Shown: in pieces, positions 16,209 to 24,935 of the stretch
Numbering within the stretch: position 1 is the stretch's first letter
How the letters are laid out: every line of letters begins with the position of its first letter
DNA from: Sediminibacillus halophilus
Lineage (GTDB): Bacteria > Bacillota > Bacilli > Bacillales > Amphibacillaceae
Assembly: GCF_900103695.1 (NCBI RefSeq)
Contig: NZ_FNHF01000001.1
Location: 1,088,961 to 1,152,960, forward strand
Direction of reading: 5' to 3'
DNA length: 64,000 nt
Translations under genes and position numbers: made by a program
The notes under the pieces: model-generated
Database searches by the model: none
What the model saw: only the letters and a program-made list of their open reading frames with translations
Told to the model about the DNA's origin: nothing

Positions 16209-16970
16209 CTAATATAAATGAAACGTATCCGAACGCAGACCGAGACGCAGTGTTTCCAGACTAATTACGTCGTTTAAAGCAACATTGGCCAAATTAACGT
16301 TAGAACCGATTTGTTTGATAAAAAAGGTTTGCAACGACTTAGTCGGGGCTTCAAAGATAAGCCGCTCCATTGGTATGCCGGCAGCGACAATTTCTTTAAA
16401 AATATCGTGACGAATGCTGCCGTCCGCCCCACAAATGCCGCCACTTCCTGACTCCCTCGCTTCTGTGATTACCTTAGCAGCTCCTGCTTCTATGTCTTCA
16501 TGTATACTGGCCAACCATTCTTTTGAATGTTCTTTTAAAGCAGCGGAAGAATCTTTCGTGCCTACCTCACTGAAAACAGAAAAATCCCTGGAAAATTCCC
16601 TTACATATTCCGCTTTTTGCTGATTGGAAATAGCGAGTGTCCCATTGGAAATTTCCACATAGCTGCAATCAAAACTGCGACAGTAGTCATAAAAGGCTTC
16701 TACTTTTTCCTGACTCAAAAACTTTTCAAACAAAGTGCCACCGAAAAAGTAATCAATTTCATTCTTGATTAGATAATTGATTTTTTCTTGCAAGTTCTTG
16801 GATAGTAAAGAGGTTCCCCAGCCGAATTTGATAAAATCGATATAGTCACCGGCATTATCTACTGTAGCTTTAAGTAATTGAAGTGGTGCCCCATTGTCGA
16901 TTAACACGGTGATGCCGCTTTCTCTCGGTTTGCTCTCCCTCATCGGTAACCGCAAGTTTGTTTCTGTCAA
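16209..16970 (-). CDS. comA: Phosphosulfolactate synthase
   Basis: ComA (YitD) family, a TIM-barrel enzyme that adds sulfite to phosphoenolpyruvate to form (R)-phosphosulfolactate, the first step to sulfolactate. Length (253 aa) is normal. Family landmarks are GITVLIDNGAPL, DFIKFGWGTSLL, GGTLFEKF, VEISNGTL and VFSEVGTKD. The start is TTG 16970 with GAGGTG nine bases upstream. It is divergent from cysH, whose product makes sulfite, so product and substrate genes share one intergenic region. In B. subtilis, yitD lies with yitC (phosphatase) and sulfate-reduction paralogues. No yitC/comB is seen here. Confidence 0.92.
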   Translation of the reverse strand: MTETNLRLPMRESKPRESGITVLIDNGAPLQLLKATVDNAGDYIDFIKFGWGTSLLSKNLQEKINYLIKNEIDYFFGGTLFEKFLSQEKVEAFYDYCRSFDCSYVEISNGTLAISNQQKAEYVREFSRDFSVFSEVGTKDSSAALKEHSKEWLASIHEDIEAGAAKVITEARESGSGGICGADGSIRHDIFKEIVAAGIPMERLIFEAPTKSLQTFFIKQIGSNVNLANVALNDVISLETLRLGLRSDTFHLY

Positions 16971-17262
16971 TCTCCATTCACCTCACCATCGGAAATACTA
17001 AGCACTCTTCAGCCTTACCAACCTGCCCGGACCACCCACAGTTCCGTCTCCATTTCGGTGGTTTTCAAGCCCTGCAGTCTACACCCATGTATATTCGCCC
17101 AGAAGAATTTCGTTACAACCTTTCAAAAAAGCCCCTTTTTAACAATCAAGCGACTGTCTGAATACAAATACCTTATGGCAAACACCCAGAATGCCGGAAG
17201 AGAAAGCATATGTCTTTCTTTTTCAATAGAAAAACAATTCCGGACAAAGCGGAGGGAAAATA
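16971..17262. promoter_or_regulatory. Divergent regulatory region between comA and cysH
   Basis: This 292-bp region must carry promoters for both directions. I looked for an S-box (SAM-I) leader, which controls cysH in B. subtilis, but the conserved core around GAGGGA and GGCAACC is absent on both strands. There is no terminator-like hairpin before cysH. The control signal was not identified. Confidence 0.4.
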
Positions 17263-17976
17263 ATGGAGACAGAAAAACTAACGTTTGAAACATGGGAGGA
17301 AAGCAAACGGCAACAACTTGATCTACAATGGAAAGACTTTATGGATGTTATCAAGTGGGCCTATCGCACGTACGAGGACCGGATTGCATATGCTTGCAGT
17401 TTCGGCGCAGAGGGGATGGTCCTGATTGATTTAATCTCGAAAATAAAACCGGAGGCAAAGGTGATATTTCTTGATACGGGGCTGCATTTTCCAGAGACTT
17501 ATTCACTCATCGAAAAAGTAAAGAAAAAATATCCGATGCTTGAACTCATCATGGCAAAGCCAGCAAAGACACTTAACCAACAGGCGGCAGAATTGGGAGA
17601 AAACTTATGGGAAAGAAATCCTAACCTATGCTGTCACATCCGGAAAATTGAACCGTTACAACAACAGCTCCAGGACGTCGATGCCTGGATATCCGGTCTG
17701 CGGCGTGAGCAATCTACTTCCAGAAGCAATGTCAACTATGTAAACAAAGACGAGAAATTCGGCAAGATAAAAATCTGTCCATTGATCCACTGGACATGGG
17801 AGGATGTCTGGAACTATATCAAGCTCAACCAATTACCATACAACGAGCTGCATGACCATGACTATCCCAGCATCGGTTGTGCAAAATGTACCGTACCAGT
17901 TCAATCCGACAACGATTTCCGAGCTGGCCGGTGGACAAATTTCTCCAAAAAAGAGTGTGGGCTTCATCAGGCCTGA
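17263..17976 (+). CDS. cysH: Phosphoadenylyl/adenylyl-sulfate reductase (thioredoxin-dependent)
   Basis: A 237-residue reductase that converts PAPS or APS to sulfite. The PP-loop-like segment YACSFGAEGMVLID (43-56) binds the nucleotide. Cys123-Cys124 (NLCCHIRK) and Cys206-x-x-Cys209 (GCAKC) form the CC/CxxC set that ligates a 4Fe-4S cluster in APS-type reductases. The catalytic Cys232 lies in KKECGLH at the C-terminus. Enzymes of this type in Bacillus use both APS and PAPS. GGAGG precedes ATG 17263. First gene of cysH-cysP-sat-cysC. Confidence 0.95.
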   Translation: METEKLTFETWEESKRQQLDLQWKDFMDVIKWAYRTYEDRIAYACSFGAEGMVLIDLISKIKPEAKVIFLDTGLHFPETYSLIEKVKKKYPMLELIMAKPAKTLNQQAAELGENLWERNPNLCCHIRKIEPLQQQLQDVDAWISGLRREQSTSRSNVNYVNKDEKFGKIKICPLIHWTWEDVWNYIKLNQLPYNELHDHDYPSIGCAKCTVPVQSDNDFRAGRWTNFSKKECGLHQA

Positions 17977-17992
17977 TTAGGGGCTGTGGGCA

Positions 17993-19090
17993 ATGATTAT
18001 GATCATACTTGCATTTGTAATTGCCGGTTTCTTTGCTATGAATATCGGTGCCAGTGGCGCCGCCGCTTCCATGGGAATCGCTTATGGTTCAGGCGCCATC
18101 AAAGCGCGTAAATGGGCATTGTTTTTATGTGCAGCAGGGGTATGGTTTGGAGCCGCACTTGGCGGTGGAGAGGTTGCCAAGACACTCGGTTCTGAAATCG
18201 TTCCAGAAAGCATCATTTCCGTCCCTATCGTACTCATTATTCTCAGTTCAGCTGGTTTGGCATTATTTATCGCCAACCTGGGGGGAATCCCATTATCCAC
18301 CAGTGAGGTGACCGTAGGTGCAATTGTAGGTGTCGGGATTGCTTTTCAAATACTATATGTCAAAACACTGCTGATCATTGTCCTTTGTTGGCTCTTCGTT
18401 CCCTGTTTGGCATTTTTTCTCGCATTTTCGATCAATAAACTGATCCGGAAAATTGAAGCCACTTTTCCTACAATGCAAAGTGACCGCTGGAAAAAACCAC
18501 TCGCTGTTTTGGTCATTTTCACAGGCTTTATGGAGGCATTCTCGGCAGGAATGAACAACGTCGCCAATGCTGTCGGCCCTTTAGTCGCATCAGGTATGAT
18601 TTCCATCGGCCATGGCACGATGTTTGGAGGTTTATTTGTCGCTGTAGGAGCATTTTTTCTAGGAAGCAAAGTAATCGAAACGAACGGGAAGAAGATTACC
18701 GATTTAAGCTTGCTTCAAGGAAGCGCCATCTCCGGAATTGGCGCCATTCTGGTGATTACCTCCTCGCTTTTCGGCATTCCTGTTCCCCATACACAAGTGA
18801 CCACCTGCAGTATATTAGGAGCCGGAGCAGCAGATCAAGGAAACCGGCTATGGAAACGAGCGATTTTTGCCAAACTGGTCAAAACCTGGCTGCTCTCTCC
18901 ACTATTCTCACTGGTCATTTCTTATAATCTAGTGAAAATAATGATTGATTTTGATCTATCAGGAGTCCTGATGATTTTGGCCTTCGTCGGTCTCGTCGGG
19001 CTTCTGTCCTTATGGAAGCCAGTCGAGCAGGCGACCCCCTTGTATGAAAAGCCTGTAGTCTTAACCAATCAGGAGGTAATAAAAAAATGA
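17993..19090 (+). CDS. cysP: Sulfate permease of the PiT family
   Basis: A 365-residue membrane protein with about 10 helices and the duplicated PiT signature: an N-terminal copy around [16 protein letters not shown] and an internal one, [17 protein letters not shown]. PiT proteins carry phosphate, but the B. subtilis homologue in the same operon position, CysP, carries sulfate. The position between cysH and sat supports sulfate. It begins 16 bp after cysH and its last codons overlap the sat start by 4 bp (ATGA). Confidence 0.92.
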   Translation: MIMIILAFVIAGFFAMNIGASGAAASMGIAYGSGAIKARKWALFLCAAGVWFGAALGGGEVAKTLGSEIVPESIISVPIVLIILSSAGLALFIANLGGIPLSTSEVTVGAIVGVGIAFQILYVKTLLIIVLCWLFVPCLAFFLAFSINKLIRKIEATFPTMQSDRWKKPLAVLVIFTGFMEAFSAGMNNVANAVGPLVASGMISIGHGTMFGGLFVAVGAFFLGSKVIETNGKKITDLSLLQGSAISGIGAILVITSSLFGIPVPHTQVTTCSILGAGAADQGNRLWKRAIFAKLVKTWLLSPLFSLVISYNLVKIMIDFDLSGVLMILAFVGLVGLLSLWKPVEQATPLYEKPVVLTNQEVIKK

Positions 19091-20241
19091 TAAAACCACA
19101 CGGTGGTAAACTCGTAGACCAGGTAGATACAGGTTATCTCCCAGATGAAAATAATCAGCAAATACAACTGGACGAAATGGCTCTCAGTGATTTGGAATTA
19201 ATAGCCACTGGAGCCTATAGTCCCTTAACCGGCTTCATGAACAAAACAGATTACCAGGCAGTAGTCGAAAGGATGCGGTTGGATTCCGGACTCCCTTGGA
19301 GTATTCCCATTACCTTGCCGGTTGAAGCCGATACGGCCAGCCGCATCAGAATCCATGATACAATCAACCTCGTTTACGATGGAACCATATATGGCATCAT
19401 GTCAATCGAGGATATCTTCACACCAGACAAAGAATCGGAGGCGGCTAATGTATTTCAAACGACCGATCGCGAGCATCCCGGAGTAAAAAAACTTTATCAA
19501 CGCCCGAACATTTATCTCGGTGGTCCGATTACATTGATTAAATTCCCGCCAAGAACAGCTTTTTCCATCGGGTACCATTTGGAGCCAATCCAGACGAGAG
19601 AAAAAATTACCGAGCTCGGCTGGAAAACCGTTGTTGGCTTTCAAACACGCAATCCGGTTCACCGGGCCCACGAATATATTCAAAAAACCGCCTTGGAAAA
19701 TGTTGATGGATTATTGCTCCATCCTTTGGTCGGCGAAACAAAAACTGGTGATATTCCCAGTGACCTTCGTATGGAATGTTATCAAATTTTGCTCGAAAAC
19801 TACTATCCTGCGGACCGTGTCTTTCTAGCCGTTTTTCCGGCGGCCATGCGATATGCCGGACCAAGAGAAGCCGTTTTCCATGCCCTTGTCCGTAAAAATT
19901 ATGGCTGTACCCATTTTATTGTCGGCCGTGATCATGCAGGTGTCGGCGATTACTATGGCACTTATGATGCGCAAAAAATATTTGAACAATTTTCTGAGAA
20001 GGAAATCGGTATAACGATTTTACGCTTTGAAAATAGCTTTTTCTGTAGGAAATGTGAAGGGATGGGAACCAGTAAGACGTGTCCACACGAAGAGGAACAT
20101 CATGTTGCATTATCGGGAACCAAAGTACGAAAAATGCTTCGTGAAGGCAAGATGCCTCCGAAGCAATTTAGCAGGCCGGAAGTTGCAAGCAAGTTGATTA
20201 AAGGAATGGCGGAAACCGTAACAGAGGGGAGTAGCACATGA
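19087..20241 (+). CDS. sat: Sulfate adenylyltransferase (ATP sulfurylase)
   Basis: A 384-residue homo-oligomeric ATP sulfurylase that makes APS from sulfate and ATP. It shows the family motifs: [16 protein letters not shown] (the QxRNPxHxxH ATP-binding signature), [12 protein letters not shown], and a [13 protein letters not shown] four-Cys segment near 315-330, as in Bacillus Sat. The TGA stop overlaps the cysC ATG, and the start overlaps cysP, so cysP, sat and cysC are translationally coupled. Confidence 0.96.
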   Translation: MIKPHGGKLVDQVDTGYLPDENNQQIQLDEMALSDLELIATGAYSPLTGFMNKTDYQAVVERMRLDSGLPWSIPITLPVEADTASRIRIHDTINLVYDGTIYGIMSIEDIFTPDKESEAANVFQTTDREHPGVKKLYQRPNIYLGGPITLIKFPPRTAFSIGYHLEPIQTREKITELGWKTVVGFQTRNPVHRAHEYIQKTALENVDGLLLHPLVGETKTGDIPSDLRMECYQILLENYYPADRVFLAVFPAAMRYAGPREAVFHALVRKNYGCTHFIVGRDHAGVGDYYGTYDAQKIFEQFSEKEIGITILRFENSFFCRKCEGMGTSKTCPHEEEHHVALSGTKVRKMLREGKMPPKQFSRPEVASKLIKGMAETVTEGSST

Positions 20242-20843
20242 CACAAAACCATATTATTTGGCATCCTGCCACGGTAACCAAATCAGCTCGCCAGGAGTTG
20301 AACAATCACAAAAGCTGTGCTTTGTGGTTTACTGGTTATTCTGGATCTGGCAAGTCAACGCTGGCAAACGAACTGGATTACCAGCTCCATAAACTCGGGA
20401 TAAGAACTTTCGTCCTGGACGGTGATAACATCCGACATGGCTTGAACAAAGAGCTTGGATTCAGTCCGAAAGACAGAGTAGAAAATATCCGGAGAGTCGG
20501 CGAGGTGGCAAAATTATTTGTCGACAGCGGACAGATTGTTATGACTGCCTTTATTTCCCCCTATCGAAAAGACCGGGACCAGGTTAGAAAGCTTTTCGAA
20601 GAAGGAGAATTCCATGAGATTTTTATTGATTGTCCTTTCGACGTGTGTGAGAGCAGGGATCCGAAAGGACTTTATCAAAAAGCCCGACAAGGGACCATCC
20701 GCGACTTTACGGGAATCGATTCTCCCTATCAAGCTCCGATCAATCCAGAATTGACCATCGATACAGAACACTGCACTGTTAAAGAGGCGGCACAAACCAT
20801 TATAAAATACTTGGAAGAACAAAACCTCATACCAAAAAACTAA
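20238..20843 (+). CDS. cysC: Adenylyl-sulfate kinase (APS kinase)
   Basis: A 201-residue P-loop kinase that phosphorylates APS to PAPS. Walker A is GYSGSGKS (33-40); [17 protein letters not shown] and [11 protein letters not shown] are the APS-binding segments, and the lid has [19 protein letters not shown]. All active-site elements are present. AGAGGGGAG precedes the ATG. It is the last gene of the operon, followed by a large hairpin. Downstream sirohaem genes (ylnDEF in B. subtilis) are missing here. Confidence 0.95.
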   Translation: MTQNHIIWHPATVTKSARQELNNHKSCALWFTGYSGSGKSTLANELDYQLHKLGIRTFVLDGDNIRHGLNKELGFSPKDRVENIRRVGEVAKLFVDSGQIVMTAFISPYRKDRDQVRKLFEEGEFHEIFIDCPFDVCESRDPKGLYQKARQGTIRDFTGIDSPYQAPINPELTIDTEHCTVKEAAQTIIKYLEEQNLIPKN

Positions 20844-20849
20844 GCACCC

Positions 20850-20894
20850 GGGGACTGACCCTCCCCTCGATTTACAAGGGGAGGGTCAGTCCCC
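20850..20894. repeat. Perfect 18-bp inverted repeat after cysC
   Basis: GGGGACTGACCCTCCCCT (20850-20867) pairs perfectly with 20877-20894 across a 9-nt loop. No T tract follows on either strand, so it is not a standard terminator. Palindromes built on GGGACTGWCCC are common as dispersed repeats in Firmicutes (from memory). It could also protect or stop the cys mRNA. Confidence 0.8.
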
Positions 20895-20942
20895 AATCAC
20901 TCTAATGGGGTGAAGGATTGCTTATCCTATTTGTAGAATCAA

Positions 20943-20977
20943 TCATAAAAATCCTGCTGATTATTTCAGCAGGATTT
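20943..20977 (-). terminator. Intrinsic terminator of the GGDEF gene
   Basis: An 11-bp stem (AAATCCTGCTG with CAGCAGGATTT, 7-nt loop) ends in TTTTTAT on the minus strand directly after the stop codon of the cyclase gene. Confidence 0.88.
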
Positions 20978-22732
20978 CTACTCACCTAGTTTTTTTTGAA
21001 ACAGTCGCTTCAGCCAACTGCTATTCACGGCCTGTTTCTTATTAGCTGCCCCTTGATAAATGGTGTACCTATTCTTTCCTTGATTCTTCGATTGATAAAG
21101 TGCCAAATCGGCTTCTTTCACCAAAACCTCTTTTGTTTTTTGTTCATTTGCTGCATAAAAGGAAATACCGATACTGGTGGTCAAATAAAGCTTAACCTCG
21201 TTGATAACAAATGGTTCTTCCATTGCAGTGATAATCCGCTCACTGATTGTCTTTGCTTTTTCCCTTTTCATTGATTCCGGCAATAAAACCTGAAATTCAT
21301 CGCCTCCCAAGCGGGCTGCAATCTGATCTGCATCGATAACAGCAGTGATCCGTCTTGCAAACTCGCGGATGACCTCGTCACCGGCATGATGACCGTGCTC
21401 ATCATTGACACTCTTAAAATTGTCACAATCCAACATCATTAATACGGTTTGTGCACCGGTTCGGTCGGTGTCACTCATTGCCTCATCCAGGTACCTGGTA
21501 AACAGCGTGCGGTTTGGCAGTCCGGTCAGTTCATCATGCAGTGCCTGCGCTTCCAGAGCGATTTCTTTTTGTTTACGTTCGGATACATCCCTCGAAACAA
21601 AAACGATTTTCTCGACTTCCCCTTTCGTATTTCGGACAGGTCCGCCTTTAGAGTGGACCCATATTACATTTCCATGCTTGTCAAGACGGCGATATTCCAT
21701 CTCATCAGATTCACCCGAATCCAAAATCCTTTTAAAGAACTCGCTAACCTTGTGCATATCTTCCTGGTGGACAAAAGAAAGAAACGACTTCCCCTCGAAG
21801 AAACCCGGATGCAGACCGAGAATACGTTCATGGGAAGGTGAAGCATAGACAATCTCTCCCTGGCTATCGGTAACCCTGATTAGGTCATTGGAATTCTCGA
21901 CGATTATCCGATATCTATCCTCGCTTTCTCTCAACTGTTCACGCAATTCTTCCACATTGGTAATATTTTTATACACAGCAATCCCGCCATTCATCCTTCC
22001 ATCCTCTAGAATAGGCGTATAAGATGCGAGAACACGAATTGTTGAACCATTTTTCGTTTGGCGTTCAGCAAAGTCATTTTCAATTACTTCTCCATTTTTC
22101 AGCCTGGTCAGAATTTCGGAAAATTTATCTCTTTCCCTCTCAGACTCCGGGAGAATACTGATAGCTGGATTAGCAGTCAACTCATCCCTTGACCAGCCAA
22201 ACAGCTTGCTGAAGGCAGGATTTACATGCTGATAATTGCCCTCCTCATCAAAGGTAAAAACAGCATCAGCTACATTTTGAAAGATCAATTCGAATTGTTC
22301 TTTTACCCGGCTTAACTCCCGTTCCCGGTTCTTACGATTTGTGATTTCTCTAGTGATGGCAATGATATACTCACACTCACCCTGCTCATTGAGTACCGGA
22401 GTAAGCCTTGACTCTACCCAGCCCGTCCTGATCTTAGGACTTCCTTCCATACCATCGGGAAATTCTATTTTTTCTTCATATAAAACAGCATCCCCGGTAG
22501 TCAAAGCTTTCTCGTACATTGAAATGATAACTTTTGCCGAATAGGGCGGCATTAGCTCTGTTATTTTTTTGCCTGCATAATCAGCTGGAAACTTAAGATT
22601 GTCGACAGCAGACTGATTCGCTGTCACATAATAAAATTCCCCGCTTTTATCGCGGGAAATCATAAAGACCATGTCAGGAATGCTATCAAAAATAAGATTA
22701 AAATATTTGAAGTCTTTATACTTAGCAAACAT
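20978..22732 (-). CDS. PAS-PAS-PAS-GGDEF diguanylate cyclase (584 aa)
   Basis: Three PAS domains (about 10-130, 145-255 and 270-390) each start with a typical LIFDSIPDMVFMI, LIFQNVADAVFTF or IIVENSNDLIRVT strand-helix unit. A complete GGDEF domain follows (410-575): DELTGLPNRTLF, LDCDNFKSVNDEHGH and the active-site loop RLGGDEF. It should make cyclic di-GMP. The inhibitory I-site RxxD, expected five residues before GGDEF, is replaced by DADQ, so product feedback may be absent. No membrane segment or signal is present, so sensing is cytosolic. AAGGAG lies eleven bases upstream of ATG 22732. Confidence 0.93.
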   Translation of the reverse strand: MFAKYKDFKYFNLIFDSIPDMVFMISRDKSGEFYYVTANQSAVDNLKFPADYAGKKITELMPPYSAKVIISMYEKALTTGDAVLYEEKIEFPDGMEGSPKIRTGWVESRLTPVLNEQGECEYIIAITREITNRKNRERELSRVKEQFELIFQNVADAVFTFDEEGNYQHVNPAFSKLFGWSRDELTANPAISILPESERERDKFSEILTRLKNGEVIENDFAERQTKNGSTIRVLASYTPILEDGRMNGGIAVYKNITNVEELREQLRESEDRYRIIVENSNDLIRVTDSQGEIVYASPSHERILGLHPGFFEGKSFLSFVHQEDMHKVSEFFKRILDSGESDEMEYRRLDKHGNVIWVHSKGGPVRNTKGEVEKIVFVSRDVSERKQKEIALEAQALHDELTGLPNRTLFTRYLDEAMSDTDRTGAQTVLMMLDCDNFKSVNDEHGHHAGDEVIREFARRITAVIDADQIAARLGGDEFQVLLPESMKREKAKTISERIITAMEEPFVINEVKLYLTTSIGISFYAANEQKTKEVLVKEADLALYQSKNQGKNRYTIYQGAANKKQAVNSSWLKRLFQKKLGE

Positions 22733-22816
22733 CGATTATCGTTCTCCTTATCGGCGACCGGAAGTATATTGAAAAGATTCCCTTTCAGCCAAAATCAACG
22801 CTTCAAAACAAAACAG

Positions 22817-22856
22817 CCGGTTACCTGGGCATATTCAATGAAAACCAGGTAACCGG
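22817..22856. terminator. Hairpin upstream of the GGDEF gene
   Basis: CCGGTTACCTGG and its perfect complement (12 bp, 16-nt loop) face both ways. On the minus strand it is followed by CTGTTTTGTTTTG, so it may stop transcripts coming from the small open frame at 23040-23174 before the cyclase gene. Confidence 0.6.
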
Positions 22857-22979
22857 TAATATAACTCCATCAATATGTTCTTTTTGTCAATTATACCATG
22901 CTTTCATGCGTTACCCAGCTATTTTTCAACATTTTTCGACAACAACATTTACCAAACCTTTGTCCTGCTTACTGACAAG

Positions 22980-23014
22980 AAAAGCCTGCAATGGTTGAAT
23001 CATTGCAGGCTTTT
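22980..23014 (-). terminator. Strong hairpin terminator downstream of a 44-codon open frame
   Basis: AAAAGCCTGCAATG pairs perfectly with its complement (14 bp, 7-nt loop), 25 bp after the TAA of the small open frame at 23040-23174. TTTTCTTGT follows on the minus strand. Confidence 0.8.
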
Positions 23015-23039
23015 CAGGTCATTGGATTGGTTATATGTT

Positions 23040-23174
23040 TTATCTTGGCTTAATGTCTTTGACTTGGCCAGCCAGTTCCATCACCACTGCTTCCACTTCC
23101 TTTACTGTTTCGGCAGATGATTTCTCCCGACTGCTTAACTCTTGCAGGGGAGAGGTTATTGTAAAATCAGGCAC
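23040..23174 (-). CDS. Possible 44-aa protein or gene remnant
   Basis: Not recognised. From GTG 23174 the frame reads 44 residues: a short hydrophobic lead (PDFTITSPLQELSS), then a charged helical stretch (EKSSAETVKEVEAVVMEL) and a basic end. Codon use looks like normal coding DNA, and a strong terminator sits immediately downstream. Against it, no good ribosome site precedes the GTG, and the frame continues only a few codons upstream to a stop. It could be a true small gene, or the surviving 3' end of a longer lost gene that kept its terminator. Confidence 0.38.
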   Translation of the reverse strand: MPDFTITSPLQELSSREKSSAETVKEVEAVVMELAGQVKDIKPR

Positions 23175-23331
23175 TGTAAAGGAATAAATACCTACTTAAA
23201 AAATAGGCAAAAATACTCACAACCCTCAAAATTCTATCAATAATCATAAGAAAAAGATACCTTTCCCGGAAAAAAATTCATTATTCACCTTACGTCTTTT
23301 GATTAACCTAGGAAGAAGAACAGCCATCTGT

Positions 23332-23361
23332 GCATGAATCCTTTTGTCTTCGTGCAAAATA
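23332..23361 (+). promoter_or_regulatory. Candidate sigma-G promoter of the first ger operon
   Basis: GCATG (23332-23336) and CAAAATA (23355-23361), 18 bp apart, match the forespore sigma-G pattern (GHATR, CATNHTA) with one mismatch in the -10. It lies 39 bp before the gerXA start. ger operons in B. subtilis are sigma-G dependent. Assignment is by eye. Confidence 0.4.
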
Positions 23362-23399
23362 GAGGAACACTAACTTGTATAAAGGGAAGGCAGCACACT

Positions 23400-24935
23400 A
23401 TGTGGAGAAAACGAAAGAAAAAGCAAGCTCCAGAAAAACAATTCGCCAGTCGGTTTACAACGAAAGATCAAACGATTTCTCATAAAGTACAAACAAACTT
23501 GGACTATCTTTCTTCAAATTATTTAACCAATACGGATGATTTTGTATTTTTTCCTCTAGAAGAAAAATTTGGAGTTGCATACATAGAGACATTGGCAAAC
23601 GATAAAAAAGTAAAACAGATTCTAAATTATCTCAGGAAAGCTGTCGCAAAGGAAGAAACCTCCATGCTTGAGCAGCTTCCTTTCAGCTATAAAAAAGAAA
23701 CCAGTTTTAAGCATGTTATTCAGGCACTGACCAGAGGGAATTTTGCTGTGTTTGTTTCTAACAGTAAGGAAGCCATCATAATCGATATTCTGGATATTAA
23801 GGAACGTGCCATAGAAGAACCTGCTGCAGAAGCAACGATAAAAGGACCACGCGAAGGGTTTACAGAAAGTTTTCAAACCAACATTTCCTTGATACGAAAA
23901 CGAATATTCAGCCACCGTTTAAAAGTAGAAAAGAAAAAAGCTGGTACAATCTCACAAACAGAGATTGTTTTAATGTATCTGGATGGCGTGGCTAGCGAGG
24001 AAATCATCAATGAAATTAAAAAGCGATTAAGCAGGATAGAATTAGACGCCGTACAATCAAGCAATCAAATTCAATCTTTTATCAAGGATCATTCTTATGC
24101 AATCGTGCCACTAGTCGGGAGCAGTGAACGACCTGATAAAATCGCAGCTAATATCATGGAGGGAAAAATAGCGATCCTTGTCGATGGATCTCCTTTTGTA
24201 TTGTATGGTCCGATTAGCATGTTTTCTCTGCTTCAGGCTCCTGATGATTATTATGATTCTATGTACATTGCAACATTGCTGCGGATGATCCGATTTGCCG
24301 CCTTGTTCGTTACTTTACTGCTGCCCAGCTTATACATAGCGCTGACTACCTTTCACCAAGAAATGATTCCCACAGCGCTGGCTCTTAGCATTGCAGCCGG
24401 CAGAGAGACCGTCCCTTTTCCAGCGTTGATTGAAACCTTATTTATGGAAATCATATTCGAATTTTTACGGGAAGCAGGACTTCGCCTGCCTAAAGCAATC
24501 GGAAACACGATTAGCATTGTCGGAGCACTTGTCATCGGAGATGCTGCAGTACGCGCCGGATTTGTTAGTCCCTTAGTCATTATCATTGTTTCGATTACAG
24601 CTATCTCTTCCTTCATTATTCCCAACTATAGTTTGGGAGTATCTTTTCGGATTCTCCGCTTTGTTTTTATTTTTTTATCGGCCTCATTCGGTTTTTTTGG
24701 CATTGTCTGGGGCCTGCTGGGACTTTATTTATATTTGTCGAGCCTCAGGTCGTTCGGCTATCCATATTTAGCACCGCATGCCCCATTATTCCCAAAGGGA
24801 TTAAACGATACGATTTTTCGATTTCCATTATTTCAACAAGCAAGGTATCAGAAGTTTACTGTTGATCAGCCTTCTCTAAAACGATTTCCAAGTAAATTAA
24901 ATCCCGGTAAAAAATACCGTAAAAAGGACGATTAA
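23400..24935 (+). CDS. Spore germination protein, GerA/KA family (A subunit)
   Basis: A 511-residue A subunit of a nutrient germinant receptor in the spore inner membrane. The N-terminal soluble domain (1-260) contains FKHVIQALTRGNFAVF, IKGPREGFTES and LLGSSERPDKIAANIMEGKIAIL-like segments (here VGSSERPDKI). The membrane part follows with conserved AGRETVPFPALIE and FLREAGLRLPKAIG. I choose ATG 23400 because AAGGGAAGG precedes it; 22 extra codons to 23334 lack support. It overlaps the B gene by one base. Together with B and C it forms the receptor. Confidence 0.92.
   Translation: MWRKRKKKQAPEKQFASRFTTKDQTISHKVQTNLDYLSSNYLTNTDDFVFFPLEEKFGVAYIETLANDKKVKQILNYLRKAVAKEETSMLEQLPFSYKKETSFKHVIQALTRGNFAVFVSNSKEAIIIDILDIKERAIEEPAAEATIKGPREGFTESFQTNISLIRKRIFSHRLKVEKKKAGTISQTEIVLMYLDGVASEEIINEIKKRLSRIELDAVQSSNQIQSFIKDHSYAIVPLVGSSERPDKIAANIMEGKIAILVDGSPFVLYGPISMFSLLQAPDDYYDSMYIATLLRMIRFAALFVTLLLPSLYIALTTFHQEMIPTALALSIAAGRETVPFPALIETLFMEIIFEFLREAGLRLPKAIGNTISIVGALVIGDAAVRAGFVSPLVIIIVSITAISSFIIPNYSLGVSFRILRFVFIFLSASFGFFGIVWGLLGLYLYLSSLRSFGYPYLAPHAPLFPKGLNDTIFRFPLFQQARYQKFTVDQPSLKRFPSKLNPGKKYRKKDD

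Noticed and set aside
16971-17262. S-box (SAM-I) riboswitch upstream of cysH
   Set aside because: Expected from B. subtilis, but none of the conserved core stretches is present and there is no terminator hairpin.
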